From Euryarchaeota archaeon UBA561 (GTDB taxonomy: Archaea; Thermoplasmatota; Poseidoniia; Poseidoniales; Poseidoniaceae): a DNA stretch of 30,573 nt. Numbering within the stretch: position 1 is the first letter of the stretch; the number at the start of each line of letters is the position of its first letter. Location: contig DANX01000088.1 of assembly GCA_002502295.1 (NCBI GenBank), positions 39,071-69,643 of the forward strand. Reading direction: 5' to 3'. The notes below the pieces were generated by a model. That model was given only the letters and a program-made list of their open reading frames with translations. It was not told where the DNA came from and ran no database searches. A program made the position numbers and the translations under genes. Positions 8,321-15,531 of this stretch are shown one piece after another.

Positions 8321-8976
8321 CAGTTCTCCCCCTCAAACGAAATTTTCACGAGACTGGCGATGGATGATGAAATGCGTTTTTTTTCATCGCCGATTTTGAC
8401 GTTAAGACCGCCATCAAACTCATCTCGCGAGGTGATCTCGAGCTGAATACCAGGGTGGATGCCATTGCCTTCCAGCCACGACAAAATATTCGGGTCATCA
8501 TCAGGAACCTGCATGACCGTGAGGGCCATGTTGATCGGAGAATCGCACAATGGAAGGTCACGTTCGTTGTACAATTCCCCGTTGGGTCCTGGAATTGGAT
8601 GACCGTGTGGGTCGCGGGTAGGATTGCCGAGGTACTCGGCTATCGCCATTTCTAGATTCTTTGACAGGGCGTGTTCAAGCGTTTCTGCCTCATCGTGAAT
8701 TTCTTCGCGACCCAGGCCGAGTGTTTGGGCAAGAAATGTCTCCAACAACCGATGTTTTCGAACGATGGAAAGCGCTTCCAATTCGCCTTTTCTTGTTAAC
8801 GATGCACCCTTGTAGGGGATATGGTCGACCAACCCCTTTTCTGCGAGCCTTAGAACCATTTTCGTTGCCGACGCTTTGCTCACTTGAAGGTTATCGGCAA
8901 GTTGCTTTGTTGCAACGTTCTTGGGGCCAAGTTTCCACAGAGACTTCAGGTAGTCCTCAACGGCAACTGAGAGCAT
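8320..8976 (-). CDS. DtxR/MntR-family metal-dependent transcriptional regulator
   Basis: A 218-residue regulator with an N-terminal winged helix (HTH about 20-48, VSKASATKMVLRLAEKGLV), a dimerisation and metal-binding domain (about 65-140) with the family signature GNPTRDPHGHPIP, and a C-terminal FeoA/SH3-like domain (about 145-214). Aligned by eye to known members, the primary site is Asp8, Glu98, Glu101 and His102. This matches manganese-sensing MntR (Asp and Glu) and not iron-sensing DtxR (Met and Cys). The DtxR ancillary ligands His75, Glu79 and His94 are also kept. It is the first intact gene of a two-gene unit with the permease. A palindromic site beside its TATA box suggests autoregulation. 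Whether it represses or activates is not shown. Confidence 0.93.
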   Translation of the reverse strand: MLSVAVEDYLKSLWKLGPKNVATKQLADNLQVSKASATKMVLRLAEKGLVDHIPYKGASLTRKGELEALSIVRKHRLLETFLAQTLGLGREEIHDEAETLEHALSKNLEMAIAEYLGNPTRDPHGHPIPGPNGELYNERDLPLCDSPINMALTVMQVPDDDPNILSWLEGNGIHPGIQLEITSRDEFDGGLNVKIGDEKKRISSSIASLVKISFEGEN

Positions 8977-8985
8977 GGGCGGCCG

Positions 8986-8999
8986 TTAGCCATGGCTAA
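8986..8999. promoter_or_regulatory. 14-bp palindrome, putative operator of the DtxR/MntR-type gene
   Basis: TTAGCCATGGCTAA is a perfect palindrome between the TATA box and the start codon of the regulator, about 10 bases before the ATG. A further half-site (GGCTAA on plus, 9016-9021) lies on the other side of the TATA box. The arms TTAG...CTAA match those of the 3795-3814 palindrome. Binding here would block the pre-initiation complex or the start site. The palindrome is direct observation; the operator role is inferred. Confidence 0.72.
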
Positions 9000-9250
9000 T
9001 ATAAGCGTTTGTCGAGGCTAACTTTCGTTTCTAATTTCGTGTTATGTTCGTGTACATCAGGGTGAGGTTCAGTCAACTTTTTCTTGTTGGATAGAGGGTA
9101 TCCATTGTCTGTGTGATGAATCTCCATGTGGACCTCGGACGGGCCTTTTAGCGGGTTCATCTTGGTGTGGAACGAGACGCAACAGTTGATTTTCTCGTCG
9201 CCACCGTCATAGACATCAACGCGGTCTTACAGACGTGCATTGACCTCCAT
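8996..9250 (-). pseudogene. Short His-rich reading frame interrupted by an in-frame TAA at codon 8
   Basis: From ATG 9250 the minus strand reads MEVNARL, then TAA (9227-9229), then continues open in the same frame for 76 more codons to TAG at 8996-8998. The part after the stop has a protein-like composition: an N-terminal Asp/Gly-rich segment with a Cys-Cys pair (INCCVSFHTKMNPLKGPSEV), then VHMEIHHT and PHPDVHEHN, giving seven His in all. One base change (for example CAA to TAA) would explain the interruption. A TATA-like element (AATACTTAGT on minus, about 9267-9276) lies about 22 bases before ATG 9250. Its stop overlaps the regulator's operator. It could be a metal-binding small protein, a fresh pseudogene, a sequencing error, or a 54-residue protein starting at the internal ATG. 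I do not recognise the family. Confidence 0.45.
8999..9006 (-). promoter_or_regulatory. TATA box of the regulator-permease operon
   Basis: CGCTTATATTAG on the minus strand has a TATA core (TTATAT) about 26 bases before the ATG at 8976. No ribosome-binding site lies between, so the transcript is probably leaderless. It directly abuts the 14-bp palindrome. Confidence 0.6.
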
Positions 9251-9268
9251 AACTGAAGGTTACACAAC

Positions 9269-9279
9269 ACTAAGTATTG
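9269..9279 (+). promoter_or_regulatory. TATA-like promoter of the acyl-CoA dehydrogenase
   Basis: ACTAAGTATTG is centred about 25 bases before the ATG at 9299. The intervening bases lack a clear Shine-Dalgarno site. The reverse strand of the same AT-rich stretch is positioned for the small frame at 9250, so this may be a shared divergent promoter. Confidence 0.45.
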
Positions 9280-9298
9280 CCTTCACAAGGACAATTAC

Positions 9299-10447
9299 AT
9301 GGTTGAATTTGACCTGACTGAAGAGCAAGAAATGCTCGCAGAACTCGCCAGAGATTTCGCAGATCAAGAGTTGATTACAAACGCAGAAGAATGGGACAGA
9401 AACGGCATCTTCCCGGGGGAAGCCATCGATAACGCTCGTGAACTTGGGCTGCTTAATTGCACGATACCGGTGGAATATGGCGGTCTCGGCTTATCGTTTT
9501 TGGATGAAGTGATCATCAACGAAGAACTTGGTCGGGGTGACCCGGGGTTTGCGACCATCACAGGCGTCACAATGCTCGCTTGTCATCCAATCATCTACGG
9601 AGGAACAGAAACGCAAAAAATGGAATTTTTAGGACGTGTGTGCAACGGCGAAATTTCAGCGTATTGTGTCACCGAACCAGGCGCTGGTTCGGATGTACGA
9701 GCAATCTCGACCACCGCTACCCTGAACGGTGACCATTACGTGATCAACGGTTCGAAAATGTGGATTGGCGGGGCAGGACACGCCAATTGGTTCTATGTGC
9801 TTGCAAAAACCAGCAATTCGGATTCCTATGATTCACTGAGCGGGTTTGTCGTTGAGGCGGACTCAGCAGGATTGGAAGTTGGAAAGAAAGAGGAGAAGAT
9901 GGGCCAGCGATCTTCCGACACACGCTCGGTGACGTTTAGCGATGTCAAGGTCCCAAGAGAGAATCTCGTGGGAGGTGTCGAAGGAAACGGCTGGCTTCAA
10001 GCGATGGTTGCCTTTGACCGTTCCCGGCCCATGCTTGCTGCGCACGCACTTGGAAATGCGAGAGGAGCAATGGAGGAAGCATGGAGGTATGCGAACGAAA
10101 GGAGGACATTTGGGAAACCCATTTTTGAACATCAATCAATCTCGTTCATGCTCGCTGATATGAGCACAAAAATTGAGGGCGCGCGATTGTTGGCACACAG
10201 GGCAGCCTGCATGTTGGACAAAGGGGAACGCGCCACGTTGGAATCGGCCCATGCAAAACGGTACGCAGCCGACATAGGCATGGAAGTCACCACCGATTCA
10301 GTTCAGATTTTCGGAGGGTATGGATACTCAGAAGAATTCCCTGCTGCCAGAAGAATGCGGGGAGCAAAAATTTACCAGATTTTTGGAGGTACGAGCCAAA
10401 TTCAAAGGTTAATCATTGGGAGAGAACTCAATAAAAAATACCAGTAG
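9299..10447 (+). CDS. Acyl-CoA dehydrogenase-family flavoprotein lacking the usual catalytic glutamate
   Basis: A full-length 382-residue acyl-CoA dehydrogenase. The N-terminal helical domain (about 1-118), central beta domain (FAD/substrate motif CVTEPGAGSDV 123-133; WIGGAGHANWF 155-165) and C-terminal helical domain (RRTFGKPIFEHQ 268-279; QIFGGYGYSEEFP 336-348) are intact. In medium-chain enzymes the base is Glu in YEGTxQIQR. Here the motif is FGGTSQIQR, with Gly363 in its place. The alternative base of isovaleryl- and long-chain enzymes (Glu about 120 residues earlier) aligns with Ser242 in FDRSRP, so neither glutamate is present. It may be a non-classical or alternative-substrate member. 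No electron-transfer flavoprotein or thiolase gene is adjacent. Confidence 0.93.
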   Translation: MVEFDLTEEQEMLAELARDFADQELITNAEEWDRNGIFPGEAIDNARELGLLNCTIPVEYGGLGLSFLDEVIINEELGRGDPGFATITGVTMLACHPIIYGGTETQKMEFLGRVCNGEISAYCVTEPGAGSDVRAISTTATLNGDHYVINGSKMWIGGAGHANWFYVLAKTSNSDSYDSLSGFVVEADSAGLEVGKKEEKMGQRSSDTRSVTFSDVKVPRENLVGGVEGNGWLQAMVAFDRSRPMLAAHALGNARGAMEEAWRYANERRTFGKPIFEHQSISFMLADMSTKIEGARLLAHRAACMLDKGERATLESAHAKRYAADIGMEVTTDSVQIFGGYGYSEEFPAARRMRGAKIYQIFGGTSQIQRLIIGRELNKKYQ

Positions 10448-10499
10448 CCGCACATTGCATCACGGAACACAACCTGTTGAATCCAGACGCGTGCGTTGT

Positions 10500-11714
10500 T
10501 CACCCTTCGGTAAGTTTGCTCATGTCGGTCGTTTCATCAAACATGAGGGCCTCTCGGGGTACACCCAACATCGCTTGACGGAGCGAGGCACGTAACTCAG
10601 TCAAGTCTCCGTAGCACACCAGCACGTCGTCATAACGAAGTTGGACATCCGGGTCGGGGTTCCACACGAGGCGGTCCCCCCGTGAAAGCGCAAACACCGG
10701 GACGGATGCAAACACCTCGCTCAATCGTTTTCCGACCATTTTTGGGTGATTTCGCAGTTGCAGCGACAGTACGCCTGAGCCGGGGATGGTTCGCAGAAGC
10801 TGTCCGATGTCCACCTCGGCGAAGGCGGTGTCTTCCATCACGTAGTCAACGATGGCACCTGCCACGTTGACGCCGCTGGCTTTTTCAATACCCTCAAGTC
10901 CGGGCGATGAATTGACTTCCAGCACCAAGGGGCCAGCGTTTCCTTCCAACAGATCCACACCCGCAATGTTGAGGCCTAAAACACGGGCGGCTCGGCAAGC
11001 AGCCTCCGCATAACCATCGGGGAGTTCGACGCTCTCCACGGATCCGTTGAGGTGAAAGTTGCTTCGAAATTCCCGCCCTCTGGCGCGCCTTCGCATGCAA
11101 GCAACGACCTTGTCCCCCACGACCAGTGCTCTGATGTCTTTTCCGTGGGATTCAGCGATGTACTCCTGAACAAGCACAGATTTGCCGGTCATCAGCAGCC
11201 CTTGGACGAGGTTTCGAACCTCAAAAGCCGTGTGTCGCAAAAACACGCCGTCACCTTGGGTGCCTTGGGTCACCTTGACCACCACCGGTAGCCCACCGAC
11301 GGTTTCGATCGCTTGTTCAATGTCAAGAATGTCCCGCACATAGACTGTCTTTGGAACGGGTATCCGATTGCGAGCGAGGATTTGTGAGGCATTCAGTTTG
11401 TCGCGACTTTGCAGTATTCCTTGTCCGGTATTGGCTGTCCAAACACCGAGTTGCTCAATGTGTCGCAACACGGCGACGCCGTGCTGTGTGATGGAATGAC
11501 CGATACGCGGAATAACTGCGTCTTTTGCAAAGGCCCTTCCTCGATGGAGAACATCCACGCTTCCTTGATTAACAACAAGCGAGAATTTCATCGGGTCGCA
11601 AACCTCAACATCAATGCCTCGCTTTTTTGCTTCCTCTACAATGCGTCGAGTGCTGTAGAGCCGAGGGCCTCGGCTTAGAACGGCCAAACGCAGGTCAGAA
11701 CCAGGCTGTTTCAT
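10500..11714 (-). CDS. RimK-type ATP-grasp ligase with C-terminal TrkA-C (RCK_C) domain
   Basis: A 404-residue protein. Residues about 8-95 form the RimK pre-ATP-grasp domain. Residues about 100-292 are the ATP-grasp ligase, with VVVKVTQGTQGDGVF (144-158), the QEYI...GKDIRALVVG strand, the EFRSNFHLNG loop (215-224), and metal-binding Glu/Asn in VLEVNSSPG (264-272). Residues about 315-383 match the RCK_C ligand-binding fold (VGKRLSEV, RGDRLVWNPDPDVQLRYDDVLVCYGD). RimK relatives join glutamate or another amino acid to proteins (S6), cofactors (F420, tetrahydromethanopterin) or LysW carrier proteins. The RCK_C tail suggests allosteric control by a small ligand. The frame is open upstream to 11948, but that part is Ser-rich and overlaps the divergent gene. 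ATG 11714 starts the conserved fold; ATG 11744 is an alternative. Confidence 0.9.
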   Translation of the reverse strand: MKQPGSDLRLAVLSRGPRLYSTRRIVEEAKKRGIDVEVCDPMKFSLVVNQGSVDVLHRGRAFAKDAVIPRIGHSITQHGVAVLRHIEQLGVWTANTGQGILQSRDKLNASQILARNRIPVPKTVYVRDILDIEQAIETVGGLPVVVKVTQGTQGDGVFLRHTAFEVRNLVQGLLMTGKSVLVQEYIAESHGKDIRALVVGDKVVACMRRRARGREFRSNFHLNGSVESVELPDGYAEAACRAARVLGLNIAGVDLLEGNAGPLVLEVNSSPGLEGIEKASGVNVAGAIVDYVMEDTAFAEVDIGQLLRTIPGSGVLSLQLRNHPKMVGKRLSEVFASVPVFALSRGDRLVWNPDPDVQLRYDDVLVCYGDLTELRASLRQAMLGVPREALMFDETTDMSKLTEG

Positions 11715-11799
11715 GGCCCCGCCCCCTTCTGCCTCGGTTCCCATTGAGGGGCTATTGTTGGCCCGCGGTCTTGAAGTGCTCGGATGGTGTCGGACATTT

Positions 11800-12861
11800 A
11801 TGAGCGAAGAGGAACTCGACGCAGCAGGTGCAATAACCGTTGACGTAGACGAGGATGAACGCTTGGAAGAAATGTCCCTCGACGAGCGCAAAGAGCGATT
11901 GAAGAAAGCGCGCTGGAATGTCTTTCTCTCCCTTGGCGTTGCTGCCATTCTCTTCGGTTTTGCTCTGTTCCCGATGCCCTTCTCGGCGGACTATGACGAC
12001 TTCAGTAAATCTGCTGAAAAAGACATTGGCCTTGTGTGGGGTGTTCCTGTTGCCGGCGAGGACATGTTTGATGTCCCCATGCGGTTAACGGTCACAGCAA
12101 CCTCTCCTCCGACCCATTCAAACATCAACATCGCCGTTTATGTCATCGAACAGGAGGATTGTACGGACTTTACCCTGGGTGAAAAAATGCAGGAGGCAAA
12201 AAGTGGAGGTTCACACAGTTACCAGTATCAGGAAGCCAACAGCAGGATTCTCGAGGGTGGGACGTACGACTTTGAGTTCAACATTGACCCAGGCCAGTAC
12301 TGCCTTATTTCAGAATACATTGACGGCAACGGAGAAAAAAACAATTCAGAAGGCCAATCGATGAGCGTAGAGGGCAAACTCTACCCCAACCAGTTCATTG
12401 GTGGCGTCCTTGCTATCCTTTGTCTGGGACTCTCAGCGTTTGCCTTTATTGGCGCCCAAAAGCACGGGTCCATCCTGCGCACAATCCTCGAGGGCGAGAA
12501 CGAGACCACGGAATCCCGGGTCTTGTCCGAAGCCAGCCAAAGCCGTATCCTCGCAGGGCCGTCAGGTGGTCCTCCTTCCGATGGACCATCGGGTTCACCG
12601 GGTGCTCCTCCGGCAGGTCCCGCTGGCCCGGCAGAACACTCACCTCCCACTGAAATCGAACCCCTATCACCGGGTTTACCAGCCGACGCGTCGTCGACGG
12701 AAGCCGTATCTGAGTCGGACGGTGGACCGCCACCCACCGATGAGGCGACCTACGAACCCGCTGAGAACGGCTATTTCTTCAGAAAAATGCCAGACGGTAG
12801 CTACGACCAAACGGTCTACGTCAAAACAGAAGATGGCACGTACGTTCCCAATGAAGGCTGA
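11800..12861 (+). CDS. Two-TM membrane protein with Pro/Gly-rich cytoplasmic tail
   Basis: A 353-residue protein from ATG 11800. It has an acidic N-terminal region (MSEEELDAAG), a first span (about 40-60, FLSLGVAAILFGFALF), an extracellular-type domain of about 140 residues with a Cys in EDCTDF and another in GQYCLIS, and a second span (about 200-219, GGVLAILCLGLSAFAFIGA). A long Pro/Gly/Ser/Glu linker follows, then a short tail (NGYFFRKMPDGSYDQTVYVK). The family is not recognised. The frame opens at ATG 11713, which overlaps the divergent ligase's ATG, but 11800 gives a more usual N-terminus and leaves 86 bases for promoters. It heads a group of three same-strand genes encoding membrane or unknown proteins. 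Confidence 0.72.
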   Translation: MSEEELDAAGAITVDVDEDERLEEMSLDERKERLKKARWNVFLSLGVAAILFGFALFPMPFSADYDDFSKSAEKDIGLVWGVPVAGEDMFDVPMRLTVTATSPPTHSNINIAVYVIEQEDCTDFTLGEKMQEAKSGGSHSYQYQEANSRILEGGTYDFEFNIDPGQYCLISEYIDGNGEKNNSEGQSMSVEGKLYPNQFIGGVLAILCLGLSAFAFIGAQKHGSILRTILEGENETTESRVLSEASQSRILAGPSGGPPSDGPSGSPGAPPAGPAGPAEHSPPTEIEPLSPGLPADASSTEAVSESDGGPPPTDEATYEPAENGYFFRKMPDGSYDQTVYVKTEDGTYVPNEG

Positions 12862-12882
12862 GGTTCAAACGCCGCTTGAATA

Positions 12883-12902
12883 TTGATGCATTTCAGCATC
12901 AA
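12883..12902. repeat. Short inverted repeat between two membrane-protein genes
   Basis: TTGATGC and GCATCAA flank a 6-base loop (ATTTCA), forming a 7-bp stem 21 bases after the stop of the upstream gene and 47 bases before the next ATG. No clear T tract follows. It may be a transcript-end or processing element, but the stem is AT-rich and weak. Confidence 0.35.
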
Positions 12903-12948
12903 ATCAACGCCAGCCTTGAAAGGCACCATGCCTACGGTTTGGTGAGGT

Positions 12949-15129
12949 ATGACCATGGGGGGCGAGCCGACCACCACACTAACGGTGGCGAAACTCAAGG
13001 CGCTCTGCGTGCTCAATGACCTTTCAGCCAGTGGAAAAAAGGCCGACTTGTTGAATCGGCTTCTCGAAGCCGGCGTCGACAAAGAAACCCTCGGCATCGA
13101 AGTGTTTGACGAGGCCACCTCCACCTTTCACCCCGTTCCTGAAGATGCGGTGAACGACGAACCGGTGATGATGTCCCTCGAGGACGATGAACCGATTGAA
13201 CCCGTACCGCTCCCTCCCTCAAGCGGAGTTGAATCTGAGGATGAAGACGTATTGGAGGCAGAGATCCTCGAAGCGGACCTCATCGATGCCGAGGACGATG
13301 CTGGACCCTCCGTTGAATCGGCGGTTGTTCCATTGCCCGAGAAGAAGAGCGCTGGAACCCCTCTTCCCGCTACATCCGAGGAATCGAAGGCGCTGACGTT
13401 GATGGAGATGGTTCGTCGTCCACAATCCATTGCGGTTGTGTTGACGTTGATTTTGTTGGGGGCGGGTGGTTGGTATTACGTCAACAATCAACTTGAACCG
13501 TTTACTGCCGACTCGTTGCGATACGGCGACCGGATGGATTACATGATCACTGAAGGCAGTTTCTTGGCCTCCGAGGAGTACGTGGAACTTGTAACGGACC
13601 AGTTGGAAGATCCCCCAAACTACTGTAAAATCCGCCTCGCCTTCCAAGGCGTGAGCACAGCCTCAGTCACCGAGGGAACGGCGGCTGAATTAAACACGCA
13701 ATCTTCGGATGACCGACTGGGTGCTGTAAAAATTCGTGGCGGCCAAGGGTTGTCCTGGCTTGGTGTTGAGAGCGTTAACGAGATGTCCTTTTCACAGTTC
13801 GATGTTTCAGGCCACTATCCAATTGCCTCCAAGTGTTCAGACTTCACCACCGACACGACCACTGGCCAGGCAGATCTGAAACTGAAGTCATGGAAGGAAC
13901 TTCGAGAACAAGTTGTTCTCGCCACCGAATTGGAATTTGCTGCAACCCTTTCAGCCACCTCCTATGAGGGGTCGGCTTTCACCTACGGCGTCGGCGGTTT
14001 GCTTGGCGACCTTGAGGAGCTTTCGCCCGGTCTAGGCATGGTTATCGCACCGGTAGAACTGGTTGATTTCTTCGGAAACGCCTACATCACCAAAGATGCG
14101 ACGGGTACCAGTTCGGGGTGGGAATGGCGCGTCACGGGTTCCGAAAAAATCGGTTCCACCAACATGTGGAAGGTAACAGCCAGCCACCGCGATGTTCGGG
14201 ACTTCTGTCTCGGCTATGCGACCATGACCATGTGGTTGGACGTCGAAAGCCCTTGGGCGGCTCGTCAGACGGTGGACGTTGCCATAAGCAGCAGCGAAGC
14301 ATCCCAAACAAGTTGTTCTGGATGGCAGCAACGCGGCGTTGACGCCGTTCTTCCAGAGGGCGAACTTGAACTGCACCACACCTTTGAGCGTACGACCCTC
14401 TCACGCGGCGTCAAGGCGATCGAACTCGGCAAGACCTACGACAATCGCCCTCAGGCCAATGACCTCAACCCTGATGAGGATGATTTGGTGGACTGGGGTG
14501 TAGACAGCACCCACCTTTCAGATAACTCAACATCGCGCCAACACCCGCTCGACCTGGCGATGACCTGCATTGATGAATTCAGCGGCGTGGCTTCGGGCGC
14601 TGTGGCTGCGCTAGAGAACGATGGTTATGTCTGGCGAGCAGTTGACAAGCAAAACGGCACGGCAACTGAATGGAACCTTTCATGGGTGGATTCGGACACG
14701 ACTGCTGGCTGGCTAAATTTTGCCGTTTCCGGAACAGAAGAGAGCCGAAATTGTGAATTCATTGGCAAGGGCACGTTTGATGAATCCATCTCGCACAATC
14801 GAGACTCGATTCCAAAGGCTCTGCCTCTTCACGACATCGAGGCTCGATTGATGGATTCACAACGCTATCCGGAGTTGACAGGTCCCGATGCACTGTTCAC
14901 CGGCAGCGGTCTGCACGACACGACAAGGGTAGGCTACCTCGTGGTGGTTCCAGGCACCGGATTTGGCATTGATTTCAGCGACCTTCTCGACACATCAGGA
15001 GCGACCACCGTGGACCTTCAGCGAACATGGGATGACAACGGAAAAGACCGGAGTTTCTCGCTGCTCGTCGATGCTACCGACGGACGCCTTATCGGTTGGA
15101 CCGACCTTTCCGTGGAGGAGCTGGGCTGA
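12949..15129 (+). CDS. Single-pass membrane protein with N-terminal SAP domain and large ectodomain
   Basis: A 726-residue protein. Residues about 12-42 match a SAP motif: TVAKLKALCVLNDLSASGKKADLLNRLLE has the two helices joined by a Gly-Lys turn seen in DNA/RNA-binding SAP domains. An acidic, low-complexity stretch (about 65-150, rich in Asp/Glu/Pro) follows, then one transmembrane span (about 160-178, IAVVLTLILLGAGGWYYV). The remaining 545 or so residues would be outside, rich in Asp, Ser, Thr and Trp with several Cys. Topology would put the SAP helices in the cytoplasm. The ectodomain fold is unknown. The stop codon overlaps the next gene's ATG (TGATG), so the two are coupled. ATG 12955 is an alternative start. 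Confidence 0.85.
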   Translation: MTMGGEPTTTLTVAKLKALCVLNDLSASGKKADLLNRLLEAGVDKETLGIEVFDEATSTFHPVPEDAVNDEPVMMSLEDDEPIEPVPLPPSSGVESEDEDVLEAEILEADLIDAEDDAGPSVESAVVPLPEKKSAGTPLPATSEESKALTLMEMVRRPQSIAVVLTLILLGAGGWYYVNNQLEPFTADSLRYGDRMDYMITEGSFLASEEYVELVTDQLEDPPNYCKIRLAFQGVSTASVTEGTAAELNTQSSDDRLGAVKIRGGQGLSWLGVESVNEMSFSQFDVSGHYPIASKCSDFTTDTTTGQADLKLKSWKELREQVVLATELEFAATLSATSYEGSAFTYGVGGLLGDLEELSPGLGMVIAPVELVDFFGNAYITKDATGTSSGWEWRVTGSEKIGSTNMWKVTASHRDVRDFCLGYATMTMWLDVESPWAARQTVDVAISSSEASQTSCSGWQQRGVDAVLPEGELELHHTFERTTLSRGVKAIELGKTYDNRPQANDLNPDEDDLVDWGVDSTHLSDNSTSRQHPLDLAMTCIDEFSGVASGAVAALENDGYVWRAVDKQNGTATEWNLSWVDSDTTAGWLNFAVSGTEESRNCEFIGKGTFDESISHNRDSIPKALPLHDIEARLMDSQRYPELTGPDALFTGSGLHDTTRVGYLVVVPGTGFGIDFSDLLDTSGATTVDLQRTWDDNGKDRSFSLLVDATDGRLIGWTDLSVEELG

Positions 15130-15530
15130 TGAGTACCGACGGGCGTGGTCTGGACCATTTGATGGCGCAAAACGAGACCGAATTGGGTTTTCTCTCAGCT
15201 TATGGGGGCGTGGACGAAGGTGGAGAGCATGGCGGGCAAAACCTTCTTTCGGCGCTTCACCGTTTCTTGAAGGCGGGCGGCATGCCGTCAACGCTTGACG
15301 GCGCTCGCCTTTCGTTTGATGCGGGCCACGCCGAGGCTGAGGAGCATGGATGTCGCTTTACGTTCAAAGGGAGCCATCTCCCTCTCGTTGCGAGCGACAT
15401 GAAGTCTTCCGGTTTTTCGGAAGGTGAATTGAAGGCGGATCGAAGCGAGGTTGAGGTCGTGTTCACCGCCTGGACCATCGATCAACGACGATTTGTTGAG
15501 CGGCTGGTTGAGCACCACGTTCATGGTTAA
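15129..15530 (+). CDS. Small hypothetical protein translationally coupled to the SAP-membrane gene
   Basis: A 133-residue soluble protein, mildly acidic, with His and Glu clusters (HAEAEEHGC, LVEHHVHG). The ATG overlaps the preceding TGA (TGATG), which fixes this start over the in-frame upstream ATG at 15096. Secondary structure appears mixed: a helix near LLSALHRFLKAGG, strand-like FTFKGSHLPL, then EVEVVFTAW and a C-terminal amphipathic helix (IDQRRFVERLVEHH). I do not recognise the family. Its tight coupling suggests it works with the membrane protein, perhaps as a cytoplasmic partner. It ends two bases before the convergent stop of the next gene. Confidence 0.68.
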   Translation: MSTDGRGLDHLMAQNETELGFLSAYGGVDEGGEHGGQNLLSALHRFLKAGGMPSTLDGARLSFDAGHAEAEEHGCRFTFKGSHLPLVASDMKSSGFSEGELKADRSEVEVVFTAWTIDQRRFVERLVEHHVHG

Positions 15531-15531
15531 A

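Noticed and set aside
11715..11948. N-terminal extension of the RimK-type frame
   Set aside because: The Ser-rich, low-complexity translation overlaps the divergent membrane-protein gene, and the RimK core begins at 11714.
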